Shown in pieces: positions 53,845 to 61,349 of a stretch of 64,000 nucleotides of DNA (position 1 is the stretch's first letter; every line of letters begins with the position of its first letter). The notes beneath the pieces are model-generated. The model had not been told where the DNA came from. It worked only from the letters and a program-made list of their open reading frames with translations, and searched no databases. Origin of the DNA: Catellatospora citrea (lineage in GTDB: Bacteria > Actinomycetota > Actinomycetes > Mycobacteriales > Micromonosporaceae); assembly GCF_003610235.1 (NCBI RefSeq), contig NZ_RAPR01000001.1, forward strand, positions 4,836,001-4,900,000. The letters run 5' to 3'. A program made the translations under genes and the position numbers.

Positions 53845-54198
53845 ATGGAGATCACGTTCATCACCCCGAACGCTGTTGTGCTGGCGCTCGCCGCTGCCTG
53901 CGCTCCGTCGATCACCGTCGCACCGCTCGCCTTTGAACTGGCACCCGCCGGCCACGCCACGCGTGGCGCAGTGGGCGCATTGGGCGGCTCGACCGTCACC
54001 GGTCTGCCGGTGGCCCAGCTGCCGGTCCTGCGACAGCTGGCGTGGAACCCGAACCCGATCAAGGTGGCCCCCATCGGAGCCGCCAAGCCGAAGAACAGCA
54101 CCACCAGCACCACCCTGGCCTACCGGAACCAGGAGTCCTCGGGCATGAAGCTCGATGGATTCAGCGGGCTCCCACCTCGAGGTAAACCAAAGGTCTAA
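53845..54198 (+). CDS. upstream ORF in the whiB7 leader
   Basis: 117 residues from ATG 53845 with GGAGGCGAG upstream. Codon use looks coding. The N-terminal third is hydrophobic (AVVLALAAACAPSITVAPLAF) but has no charged start, the middle is Gly/Ala/Leu-rich and the end is Thr/Ser/Lys-rich (NSTTSTTLAYR). No family recognised. Mycobacterial whiB7 leaders contain an upstream ORF whose translation controls an attenuator; this ORF ends 22 bases before such a hairpin (54221), so it is best regarded as a leader ORF sensing ribosome inhibition, though a separate protein is possible. Confidence 0.55.
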   Translation: MEITFITPNAVVLALAAACAPSITVAPLAFELAPAGHATRGAVGALGGSTVTGLPVAQLPVLRQLAWNPNPIKVAPIGAAKPKNSTTSTTLAYRNQESSGMKLDGFSGLPPRGKPKV

Positions 54199-54220
54199 AC
54201 CAGACCACCGGCTCACCTCG

Positions 54221-54264
54221 AGGCCGCGGAACCCGTACACCGGGATCCGCGGCCTTAGTTATTT
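54221..54264 (+). terminator. attenuator hairpin upstream of whiB7
   Basis: AGGCCGCGGA / TCCGCGGCCT (10 bp) plus four inner pairs, with TTAGTTATTT following: a standard intrinsic terminator 55 bases before the whiB7 start and inside its leader. A palindrome ACCTCGAGGT (54174-54183) and a GGTCT/AGACC hairpin (54192-54206) around the upstream ORF stop could form competing structures. Confidence 0.7.
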
Positions 54265-54319
54265 CCACCCCCATGGAAAGCGATCCACGAGATCGAGATG
54301 AAAGGAAGGTGACCGGAAG

Positions 54320-54679
54320 ATGAGTCTGGCGTTGGCCCCAGTACTCGACTTCAGCGTCGAGCTGGGTGCGGAGCTGCCCTGCCGGAAGTTCGACCCGGAC
54401 CTGTGGTTCTCGGACGCTCCCGCGGAGCTTGAGCTGGCCAAGTCGCTGTGCGGCGAGTGCCCGCTCAAGGTCGAGTGCCTCTCCGGGGCACTGGAGCGCG
54501 AGGAGCCCTGGGGCGTCTGGGGCGGCGAGATCTTCGAGCGTGGTGCGGTCGTGGCGCGCAAGCGTCCGCGTGGCCGTCCGCGTAAGGACGACCTCGCTCG
54601 CGAGGCGGCCCTGGTGGCCGAGACCGAGGCGCGTGTCGCCGCGGTCACCGCTCGCGAGTCGGTCCGGCTCGCTGCCTGA
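54320..54679 (+). CDS. whiB7: WhiB7-type transcriptional regulator of intrinsic antibiotic resistance
   Basis: 119 residues. Four Fe-S cysteines (CRKFDPDLWF, then CGECPLKVEC) and the GVWGGE turn are the WhiB signature. The C-terminal AT-hook (KRPRGRPRKDDL) is specific to WhiB7. It binds sigma-A and AT-rich DNA next to -35 elements to activate resistance genes. Preceded by a leader of about 560 bases from the inferred promoter, with an upstream ORF and attenuator; the gene order uvrD2-whiB7-ABC1 matches mycobacteria. Confidence 0.92.
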   Translation: MSLALAPVLDFSVELGAELPCRKFDPDLWFSDAPAELELAKSLCGECPLKVECLSGALEREEPWGVWGGEIFERGAVVARKRPRGRPRKDDLAREAALVAETEARVAAVTARESVRLAA

Positions 54680-54749
54680 GCAGCAACTCCGCATCACCCA
54701 ATCCAGCCGCCTGCCGGCTAAGTCACTACCAGCGCATCGGAGAGAAGCA

Positions 54750-54905
54750 ATGAGAAACACCATCAGCGACATCTATATGATCCACGAAGCTATGAGTCGG
54801 GCTCGAATGCTTGAGCCTCAGAACATCCCCTCTGAGGCTTCCCGTTCCGCCCGTCAGATCACCGTCGCCGCGCGTCGGCGTGCACGTGAGCTGTCGCAGC
54901 GATAA
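54750..54905 (+). CDS. small basic protein downstream of whiB7
   Basis: 51 residues from ATG 54750 (GGAGAG upstream), beginning MRNTISDIYMIHEAMSRARM and ending in a basic helix (QITVAARRRARELSQR). It follows whiB7 by 70 bases and precedes a strong bidirectional terminator, so it is probably part of the whiB7 transcript. No family recognised. Confidence 0.65.
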   Translation: MRNTISDIYMIHEAMSRARMLEPQNIPSEASRSARQITVAARRRARELSQR

Positions 54906-54907
54906 GT

Positions 54908-54954
54908 GACATACGGATGCCCGCCGGCCGAGCCGGCGGGCATCCGTGTATGTC
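54908..54954. terminator. bidirectional terminator between whiB7 unit and ABC1 kinase gene
   Basis: Perfect 15-bp stem CGGATGCCCGCCGGC / GCCGGCGGGCATCCG with a CGA loop, extended by GACATA/TATGTC after a two-base bulge. It sits between convergent genes. Confidence 0.8.
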
Positions 54955-54957
54955 GAG

Positions 54958-56292
54958 TCAGCGTGCCGGTTCGGCGAAGCCGGGAAGCCAGCGCTCCAGG
55001 ATGGCGCGGTAGTGCGCCTTGGCCTCCAGCTGGCACAGCACACCGATGGAGCCCAGCGTCACCCGGTGGATCATCAGGTACGACGGCGGCAGGTTCAACT
55101 GCCGACCCAGCGCGTACGCCGGGCTGCGCGGGCTGGCCAGCCGGGCCGCCTCCTCGCGCAGCCAGGCCCGGGTGAAACGGAACTCGTCGGCGGCCAGCGG
55201 CTCCAGCATGGGCCGCACGTAGTCCAGCACCGCCTGCGCGTCGATGTCGGCGTTCGCGCGCACGAACCCCTCGCCCTGCAGCCCCTTGAGCACCTCGTCA
55301 GCCCGTCCGGCCAGGGCCAGCCGGGTGATCCGGCCGACCGGCTCCGGCAGGCCCTGGGGCAGGCGGGCGACCGCGCCGAAGTCGATGACGGCGAGCCGGT
55401 CGTCGGGCAGCAGCCGGTAGTTGCCCGGGTGCGGGTCGGCGTGCAGGAGCCCGGCCCGCTCGGGGGCGGAGAAGTGCAGCGCGGCCATGAGCGCGCCGGC
55501 CCGATCGCGCTGCGCCACCGTGCCCGAGCCGATGATCTTCGACAGCGGGATGCCCTCCACCCACTCGGTGACCAGCACCCGCGGGGCGGCGGCCAGCACC
55601 TGCGGCACGAGGATCTCCTCGTCCCCCGCGTACGCCGCCGCGAAGGCGCGCTGGCTGGCCGCCTCCAGCTCGTAGTCCAGCTCCTCGACGACCCGCGCGC
55701 GCAGCTCGGTGACCAGCGGCTTGACGTCCAGCCCGGGCTGGATCACCTTGAACAGCCCGGCCAGTCGGGACAGCTGGGTCAGGTCGGCGATCAGCGCGTC
55801 GCCCGCTCCCGGGTACTGGATCTTCACAGCGACCGGGATGCCGGTGCGCTTGCGCGGCACCTTCCACTCGGCGCGGTGCACCTGGCCGATGCTGGCCGCG
55901 GCCGCGGGCACGTCGTCGAACTCGCGGAACCGGCTGCGCCAGTCACTGCCCAGCTGCTCGGCCAGCACCTTGTGCACGGTGGCCGCGGGCAGCGGCGGAG
56001 CCGCCTCCTGGAGCTTGGTCAGCGCCTCGCGGTAGGGCTCCGCCAGCGCGTCGGGCAGGGCCGCCTCGAACACGCTCAGCGCCTGGCCGAGCTTCATCGC
56101 GCCGCCCTTGAGCTGACCCAGCACGCTGAACAGCTGCTCGGCCGTGCGCTCCTGGATCTCGGCGGAGATCACGTCGGTGGCCATGCCGGTGACCCGCTTG
56201 CCGAACCCGAGCACGGTCCGGCCGGCGAAGCCCAGGGGAAGAGATGCCAGCTTGGCGGTGCGGGAGACGGCGCGGCGCGGGATGTCGGTCAC
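54958..56292 (-). CDS. ABC1/UbiB-family atypical kinase
   Basis: 444 residues, GTG at 56292. Family motifs in order: KxGQ in LKGGAMKLGQALS, the Ala-rich nucleotide loop AAASIGQVHRA, VAVKIQYPG, LHADPHPGNY and VIDFGAVARL. UbiB/ABC1 proteins are ATPases or kinases linked to quinone or lipid metabolism; the actinobacterial homologue (Rv3197) is reported to be connected with antibiotic tolerance under WhiB7 control in mycobacteria, consistent with its position beside whiB7. It is on the opposite strand from whiB7 so not in the same transcript. Confidence 0.9.
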   Translation of the reverse strand: MTDIPRRAVSRTAKLASLPLGFAGRTVLGFGKRVTGMATDVISAEIQERTAEQLFSVLGQLKGGAMKLGQALSVFEAALPDALAEPYREALTKLQEAAPPLPAATVHKVLAEQLGSDWRSRFREFDDVPAAAASIGQVHRAEWKVPRKRTGIPVAVKIQYPGAGDALIADLTQLSRLAGLFKVIQPGLDVKPLVTELRARVVEELDYELEAASQRAFAAAYAGDEEILVPQVLAAAPRVLVTEWVEGIPLSKIIGSGTVAQRDRAGALMAALHFSAPERAGLLHADPHPGNYRLLPDDRLAVIDFGAVARLPQGLPEPVGRITRLALAGRADEVLKGLQGEGFVRANADIDAQAVLDYVRPMLEPLAADEFRFTRAWLREEAARLASPRSPAYALGRQLNLPPSYLMIHRVTLGSIGVLCQLEAKAHYRAILERWLPGFAEPAR

Positions 56293-56358
56293 CGTGCCAT
56301 TGTTGCCGACTCCCTGGATTTCGGCCGGTTCCGGCAGGTGAAGACCCTGTGGAGAATG

Positions 56359-57321
56359 TCAGCTGCGCCGCCGTCGGGCGCAGTCGCAGGACGGGTGGGG
56401 TGACCAGGTGCGCCGCCGCCAGGGCAGCACACCGTTGATCTCGACAGTCGTGCCGATCGTGGTGGGATCACCCCCGTCGAGGTAGGCCAGCACCTCGGCG
56501 GCGGCGAAACCGGCGGCGGTGAGCCGGGTCGCCGCCGGGCACGGGTCGCCCCCGGCTGCCACCTGGGCGAGCTGCGCCACCAGCCGGGGCCAGGACGGGT
56601 CGCGGTCGGTGCGGTGCAGATCGAGGCAGTGCAGGCAGGGCCCGCCGGAAACGGGCACGAGCGGACCAACCACGGCGACCCCGTCGCGTACGGTCAGCGC
56701 CAGGTGGGGCACCCTGCGGCGCGTTCCGCGGGTGGACACGGCGTAACCCACCTGCACCCGGAACGTCGCGTCCGTGGCCCGCAGGGTGGCCGCATGAGGC
56801 CCGCCGCCGCGCGCCCCGGGGTCCAGCGTGGCCGCCGCGCCGGGCGAGGCCACCGTGCCCACCTTGCCCACCCCGGCGTCCAGCAGCGCCGTGGCGACCA
56901 GGCGGGCGGTGGGGCCCGATCCCGCGATGATCACTCGTGCCTGGCCTCGCCGCTGGAGCACCCTGGCCGGGCTGCCCGCGCTCTCGCGGCGCAGGGCGAG
57001 CGCGGCCGCCTCCTCGGCGAGCCGGGCCCGGTGCTCGGCGGACAGTGCCGCAGGCATCAGCGCGTGGGCGGGCAGGACCAGGCCTCGCTCGGACAGCGCG
57101 GCGAGCACCTCGTGCACGTCCTCGGCCCGCATGCCGAGCCGGGCCATCTCCGCCAGCAGCGCCCGCTCGGTGCGGGAGCCGTCGAGCAGTTCGAGCAGCC
57201 GGCCCGCCGACCGGTGCGACAGCTCCAGCACGACCGCGTGCTCGGGGTCGGTGCCCAGCTGAACGGTGTGACGGTCGCGCCACATCGGGCGCAGCCCCGG
57301 CAGCAGGGCCGGACGGGACAT
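56359..57321 (-). CDS. ThiF/MoeB-like E1-superfamily protein
   Basis: 320 residues from ATG 57321 (a GTG at 57336 is also possible). N-terminal 130 residues are a helical domain (LLELLDGSRTERALLAEMARLG). A Rossmann-like segment follows (ARVIIAGSGPTARLVATALLDAG; GxGxT form), then a CLHCLDLHRTDRD zinc-type pair and a C-terminal CDCARRRR pair, so four cysteines could bind zinc as in ThiF proteins. The adenylating Asp/Arg residues are not obvious. This fits the uncharacterised actinobacterial homologue next to the ABC1 kinase (Rv3196 position). Activity uncertain. Confidence 0.8.
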   Translation of the reverse strand: MSRPALLPGLRPMWRDRHTVQLGTDPEHAVVLELSHRSAGRLLELLDGSRTERALLAEMARLGMRAEDVHEVLAALSERGLVLPAHALMPAALSAEHRARLAEEAAALALRRESAGSPARVLQRRGQARVIIAGSGPTARLVATALLDAGVGKVGTVASPGAAATLDPGARGGGPHAATLRATDATFRVQVGYAVSTRGTRRRVPHLALTVRDGVAVVGPLVPVSGGPCLHCLDLHRTDRDPSWPRLVAQLAQVAAGGDPCPAATRLTAAGFAAAEVLAYLDGGDPTTIGTTVEINGVLPWRRRTWSPHPSCDCARRRRS

Positions 57322-57376
57322 CGGGGAGCGGCTCACAGTCGTGAGGGTGCCACCGCCCAGGGGCGGCCGGCCGCGG

Positions 57377-57439
57377 TTATCCACAGCCCGTCCCCCGTGA
57401 TCAAGAGGTTTTCCACAGTCCTGACCTGGGTTATCCACA
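57377..57439 (+). promoter_or_regulatory. cluster of three DnaA-box-like sites
   Basis: TTATCCACA at 57377 and 57431 are perfect consensus DnaA boxes and TTTTCCACA at 57409 differs by one base. All point the same way, spaced 32 and 22 bases, close to three and two helical turns. It lies in the region between DUF5679 and the ThiF-like gene. It may bind DnaA as a regulatory or titration site; it is not an origin by itself. Confidence 0.5.
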
Positions 57440-57460
57440 GATCTTGGGGAAGATTGTCGG

Positions 57461-57497
57461 AAAAGCGACAGGAGCCCGCAGTGTCTGCGGGCTCCTG
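57461..57497 (-). terminator. terminator of the DUF5679 gene
   Basis: 13-bp perfect stem CAGGAGCCCGCAG / CTGCGGGCTCCTG with a 3-nt loop; on the minus strand it is followed by TCGCTTTTCC, 14 bases after the DUF5679 stop. Confidence 0.8.
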
Positions 57498-57511
57498 TCT
57501 CGCGTTGTTCC

Positions 57512-57667
57512 TCAGGCCTTGCCGAGAATGCGGTTCACGGTCGTCCCGCAGACGGGGCAGGGCCCCTTGGCCATCCGCATGCCAGTCTTGGAGATCTCCA
57601 CCTTGCCGGTGAAATCACGCTTTTCCTTGCACTTCACGCAGTAGCCGTTGTACTTCTCTTCGGCCAC
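57512..57667 (-). CDS. DUF5679 zinc-ribbon protein
   Basis: 51 residues from GTG 57667 with GAGGAGGAA upstream. Two CxxC pairs (GYCVKCKEKRDF and GPCPVCGTTVNRILGK) make a rubredoxin-like zinc ribbon typical of DUF5679. Cytosolic, function unknown. It has its own terminator and probably its own promoter in the upstream gap. Confidence 0.85.
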   Translation of the reverse strand: MAEEKYNGYCVKCKEKRDFTGKVEISKTGMRMAKGPCPVCGTTVNRILGKA

Positions 57668-57973
57668 GGTTCCTCCTCATGATCCACGGTGACTCGTCCC
57701 GGCGGCTTGCGCTGTGACGGTCGAAGTCTGCCTGCCCGAATCGATCTGAGTAGTCAGGTTACGCGGGACACGCCGGAGTCATCACGCTTGTAGAAAATGA
57801 GGCATTTTCTCGTAGTCGCCTGTGCATTGAGTTTTGTCCCTTATGCGAACGAGTGGTGTGGGTCACGGCCAGAAGAATTTTCTTGGCGAAGACCACCTAT
57901 CCCGGCAAATCTGGCGATGATCACAAGATTGACTCTTGCGCCACCCTGGCACCGGGCCGCTAGCGTCCTTGCC
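57668..57973. promoter_or_regulatory. AT-richer intergenic region with palindrome and promoter elements
   Basis: 306 bases without a gene. It holds a perfect AGAAAATG-AGG-CATTTTCT palindrome (57792-57810), a likely regulator site, and a promoter for the YgjP unit: TTGCGC (57936-57941) and TAGCGT (57961-57966) with a 19-base spacer, seven bases before a GTG that begins a short leader ORF. The left part should also hold the DUF5679 promoter on the minus strand, which I cannot place. Confidence 0.5.
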
Positions 57974-58030
57974 GTGAGTAACACCCCCCTGGTTGCCCCC
58001 GGGTGCCCCCTGGTCTGCGCCGGTCGCTAA
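57974..58030 (+). CDS. 18-codon leader ORF overlapping the YgjP-like gene start
   Basis: Begins at GTG seven bases after TAGCGT (leaderless pattern) and encodes (M)SNTPLVAPGCPLVCAGR. Its TAA overlaps the ATG of the downstream gene as TAATG, so translation of the main gene is probably coupled to it. Two cysteine and four proline codons could make it a sensing leader peptide, but that is speculation. Confidence 0.45.
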   Translation: MSNTPLVAPGCPLVCAGR

Positions 58031-58557
58031 TGGCCGCCGCACGCAAGCCCGTGGTAGAGGTCCGACGCAGTGAGCGCCGGCGGCGGACGGTGTCCGCCTA
58101 CCGCGAGGGGGAGCGGGTCGTGGTGCTCATCCCCAGCCAGTTCTCCCGCGCCGAGGAGAGCGAGTGGGTCAGCAAGATGCTCGCCCGGCTCGCCGCCCGC
58201 GATCAGCGCAGCCTGCGCAGCGACGCCGAGCTCGAAGCCCGCGCCCGCCAGCTCGCCTGCCGCTACCTGCCCGAGTTCGGCGCCGTCGCGGTGCCCGCCA
58301 CGGTGCGCTGGGTCGGCAACCAGCACGGCCGCTGGGGTTCCTGCACCCCCGCCGACCGCACCATCCGCCTGTCCGAGCGGGTGCGCGAGATGCCCGCGTG
58401 GGTCGGCGACTACGTGCTGCTCCACGAGCTGGTGCACCTGATCGTGCCCAGCCACAACGCCCGCTTCTGGGCCCTGGTCGGCCGCTACCCGCGCACCGAG
58501 CGCGCCCGCGGCTACCTCGAAGGCATCGCCGCCGCCGAACACGCCCGCGCCGAGTGA
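58030..58557 (+). CDS. YgjP-like (M48/DUF45) zinc metallopeptidase
   Basis: 175 residues from ATG 58030. Zinc motif HELVH in DYVLLHELVHLIVPSHNARFWALV with the third ligand histidine in PSHNARFW, and the upstream NQHGRWGSCTPADRTIRLS string specific to the YgjP/SprT-like class. The N-terminal 60 residues form a basic beta-rich domain (VEVRRSERRRRTVSAYREG). Probably a soluble cytosolic protease of unknown substrate. There is no clear ribosome site for this ATG, which supports coupling to the 18-codon leader ORF through TAATG. Confidence 0.87.
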   Translation: MAAARKPVVEVRRSERRRRTVSAYREGERVVVLIPSQFSRAEESEWVSKMLARLAARDQRSLRSDAELEARARQLACRYLPEFGAVAVPATVRWVGNQHGRWGSCTPADRTIRLSERVREMPAWVGDYVLLHELVHLIVPSHNARFWALVGRYPRTERARGYLEGIAAAEHARAE

Positions 58558-58626
58558 CCACTCCCGCGCCCACCGGCACCCGCTCGCCTCGGCACGCGCG
58601 GGTCACCCCGCGTCACGCACAGACGT

Positions 58627-58675
58627 TGGCCTATTACGTCGAGAATTTGTAGATCAAACTCGATGCAATAGGCCA
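58627..58675. repeat. long inverted repeat between convergent genes
   Basis: TGGCCTATT (58627-58635) pairs with AATAGGCCA (58667-58675) and inner TCGAG/CTCGA and TTTG/CAAA segments extend the hairpin. AT-richer than the surroundings; probably a terminator or small transposon remnant. It lies between genes ending at 58557 and 58741. Confidence 0.55.
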
Positions 58676-58740
58676 CGTCCGTGTAGGGCCGGTCGGTCGG
58701 CGCACGTCCTGCGTGGGCGGCGTGCCCGACCGGGCTCGGG

Positions 58741-60030
58741 TCAGTCCTGCTTGGGGTCGGCGTCGGGCTCGTCCCCGGTGTTCGTGCTGCCCTCGTCGTG
58801 GCTGGGGAGGTCGTCCAGGCCGCTGAGGTCGAGGACCGTGGTGTCGGCGGCGGTGGCGTACGCGACCGGGTCGGCGAAGTCCTCGTCGTCGGGCAGCAGG
58901 TCGGGGTGGTCCCACAGGGCGTCGCGGCCGGACACGCCGCGGTGCTCGGTCAGCGCCGCCCACAGCGCCGCGGCCTCGCGCAGTCGGCGGGGCCGCAGCT
59001 CCAGACCGACGAGCGCGGCGAACGTCTGCTCCGCGGGGCCGCCTGCCGCGCGGCGGCGGCGGAATGTCTCGGAGAGGCGTACGACGTTGGGCAGGCGGTT
59101 GCCCGCGGCCTGCTCGACCACGTGCGTGACCCAGCCTTCGACCAGGGCGAGCACGGTCTCCAGGCGGCGCAGGGCGGCCTGCTGCTGCGGGCTGTCGTCG
59201 GGCGTGAAGATGCCTTCGAGCTGCAGCTCGGCCATCGACTCGGGGTCGGCGGGGTTGACCCGGCCCAGCGCCTCCTCGATGGCCTCGCGGTCCACCCGGA
59301 TGCCGTTGGCGTAGGCCTCCACCGCGGTCAGCACGTGCCCGCGCAGCCACGGCACGTGGCCGAAGAGCCGCTGGTGGGCGGCCTCGCGCAGGGCCACGAA
59401 CAGGCGCAGCTCGCCCGGGTCCAGCTCCAGGCCCTGGCCGTACGCCCGGATGTTGGCGGGCACGAGCGCGGCGGTGCCGTTCGGGCCGAGCGGCAGGCCG
59501 ATGTCGCCGGCCGAGAGCACCTCGACGGCGAGCTTGGCCAGCGCCGTGCCGAACTGGCCGCCGAACAGCGCGCCGCCCAGGCTGCTGATCATCGCGGCCA
59601 TCGGGCCGAGCTGGGCGCGGGCCTCCGGCGGGACCAGGTCGCCCATGGCGTTGACCATGCGGTCGGCGACCGGGTCGGCCAGCTTGCGCCAGACGTCCAG
59701 GGTGTTGAAGATCCACTCGTTGCGGTTCCACGCGGCGGTGGTGAGCACGCCGCTGGGCAGGGAGGTGGCCGGGTCGAGCCACAGGTCGGCCAGGCGCAGC
59801 GCCTCGTCGACCTCGCGGCGGTCGGCGGCGGACACGGCCGGGTCACCCTCGCTGTTGAGCGAGGTGGTGGCGACCTGCCGGGCGAGGTCCCAGTTGACGG
59901 GGCCGCCGCCGCTGGAACTCATCGCCATCAGCTGCTGCAGCCCCGCGAGGAACTGCTGCATCTGCTGCGGGTCGTTGGGGTCTGGTGGTTGGCCGCCAGG
60001 AAGGGCGAACCCGAACGGGGTGTCAGGCAC
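58741..60030 (-). CDS. DUF2342/zinc-dependent metalloprotease-like protein
   Basis: 429 residues from GTG 60030, which is seven bases after TACGGT on that strand (leaderless). The central LRLFVALREAAHQRLFGHVPWLRGHV is the family motif (EAAHxRxF rather than HExxH), and PFGFALPGGQPPDPNDPQQMQQF is the usual start. The C-terminus is acidic and disordered. Homologues (Rv3195 position) are called zinc-dependent metalloproteases or F420-associated, but activity is not established. Divergent from the PDZ/Lon gene. Confidence 0.87.
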   Translation of the reverse strand: MPDTPFGFALPGGQPPDPNDPQQMQQFLAGLQQLMAMSSSGGGPVNWDLARQVATTSLNSEGDPAVSAADRREVDEALRLADLWLDPATSLPSGVLTTAAWNRNEWIFNTLDVWRKLADPVADRMVNAMGDLVPPEARAQLGPMAAMISSLGGALFGGQFGTALAKLAVEVLSAGDIGLPLGPNGTAALVPANIRAYGQGLELDPGELRLFVALREAAHQRLFGHVPWLRGHVLTAVEAYANGIRVDREAIEEALGRVNPADPESMAELQLEGIFTPDDSPQQQAALRRLETVLALVEGWVTHVVEQAAGNRLPNVVRLSETFRRRRAAGGPAEQTFAALVGLELRPRRLREAAALWAALTEHRGVSGRDALWDHPDLLPDDEDFADPVAYATAADTTVLDLSGLDDLPSHDEGSTNTGDEPDADPKQD

Positions 60031-60138
60031 GCCCTCCACCGTACGCGAAGTTGAGCCCAAGTGACTCATACCCACCCCGTGATAGGGGACAAGTCAGGGT
60101 TCAGCGAGTGCCCGGACCGCCCGGATAGGCTGGCCGCC

Positions 60139-61212
60139 ATGAGACGTCGCGGGTTGACTGTGGTGCTGGGCGCCCTCCTGGCCGTGCTGCTGCTGTTCGC
60201 CATCGGGCAGGTGAAGGTGCCCTACGTGGTGGAGAGCGCCGGCCCGACCGTGGACACCCTGTCGGCCGTCGACGACCAGGGCGAGGTCTGCACGCCCGGT
60301 GCGCCGGGCGCCTCGGCGAGCTGCCACGACGTCATCTCGGTCACCGGCGGCCCCGCCGCCACGAAGTCCGACGGGCAGCTGCGGCTGGTCACCGTCAACG
60401 TGCAGTCGTCCACCGACCTGGTCTCGGTGATCCGGGGCTGGTGGTCCGACGAGGAGGCGGTCGTCCCGTACGAACTGCTCTACCCGCCGGACGCCACCCG
60501 CGAGGAGATCGACCAGCAGGGCCAGGAGGACTTCAAGAACTCACAGTCCAGCGCGGAGACCGTGGCGCTGCGCGAGCTCGGCTACCCGGTGCGCATCGCG
60601 GTGGAGAACGTGGTCGCAGGCGGCGCCTCCGACGGCCGGCTGAAGCCGGGCGACGTGATCGACACCGTCGACGGCACCGCAGTCACCTCCAATGGCAAGC
60701 TGCTGGAGCTGATCCAGGCCAAGCCCGCCGGCAGCACCCTGAAAATCGGGGTGACCCGCGACAAGACCCCCACCACGGTGGAGGTGACCACCAAGCCGGC
60801 GTCGGCCACCGACGACACGCCGCGGGTGGGCATCGAGGTCAAGACCGAACAGCCGCACCCGTTCACGCTGAACATCAAGCTCGACGACATCGCCGGCCCG
60901 AGCGCCGGCCTGATGTTCACGCTCGGCATCATCGACAAGCTCAAGCCGGAGGACCTCACCGGCGGCAAGGTCATCGCGGGCACCGGCACCATCGACGACG
61001 AGGGCAACGTGGGGCCGATCGGCGGCATCCCGCAGAAGCTGTACGGCGCCAAGGCGGCCGGGGCCAAGATCTTCCTCACCCCTGCCGCGAACTGCGAGGA
61101 GGCCAAGGCCAACGCGCTGCCCGGACTGCCGCTGGCCAAGGTGAGCACGCTCCAGGACGCGCTGGCCGCGCTGGCCACGGTGCGTGCCGGCGGGCAGCCG
61201 CCTTCCTGTTAA
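60139..61212 (+). CDS. PDZ domain-containing membrane Lon-like serine protease
   Basis: 357 residues from ATG 60139, seven bases after TAGGCT (leaderless). One N-terminal membrane helix, then a PDZ domain (about 150-235: VVAGGASDGRLKPGDVIDTVDGTAV) and a Lon-type proteolytic domain with catalytic serine in GPSAGLMF (about 255) and lysine in GGIPQKLYGAK, 45 residues later. The YlbL/Rv3194c group; probably degrades or processes membrane or secreted proteins from outside the membrane. Next to UPF0182, as in mycobacteria. Confidence 0.92.
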   Translation: MRRRGLTVVLGALLAVLLLFAIGQVKVPYVVESAGPTVDTLSAVDDQGEVCTPGAPGASASCHDVISVTGGPAATKSDGQLRLVTVNVQSSTDLVSVIRGWWSDEEAVVPYELLYPPDATREEIDQQGQEDFKNSQSSAETVALRELGYPVRIAVENVVAGGASDGRLKPGDVIDTVDGTAVTSNGKLLELIQAKPAGSTLKIGVTRDKTPTTVEVTTKPASATDDTPRVGIEVKTEQPHPFTLNIKLDDIAGPSAGLMFTLGIIDKLKPEDLTGGKVIAGTGTIDDEGNVGPIGGIPQKLYGAKAAGAKIFLTPAANCEEAKANALPGLPLAKVSTLQDALAALATVRAGGQPPSC

Positions 61213-61232
61213 TCAGCTGAGAAAACCGCCCC

Positions 61233-61264
61233 GCGACGGGGCCCGCGCAGCCGGGTCCCGTCGC
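61233..61264 (+). terminator. hairpin after the PDZ/Lon protease gene
   Basis: GCGACGGGGCCCG / CGGGTCCCGTCGC, 13 pairs including one G-T, with a 6-nt loop; no T-run, so it may act as a Rho-independent terminator only weakly. Confidence 0.55.
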
Positions 61265-61349
61265 AAACGGGCACGTCAGAGGACTCACCACGGTTTCGTA
61301 AGGCCTGCCATCAGTGCCGCGCTCTTGCACGGCAACGTAGGCTTCCACC

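Noticed and set aside
53845..54198. Lipoprotein assignment for the whiB7 leader ORF (LAAAC)
   Set aside because: No basic residues precede the hydrophobic stretch and the -3 position is not a usual lipobox residue.
57377..57439. Replication origin
   Set aside because: Only three DnaA-like boxes and no dnaA, dnaN or AT-rich unwinding region nearby.
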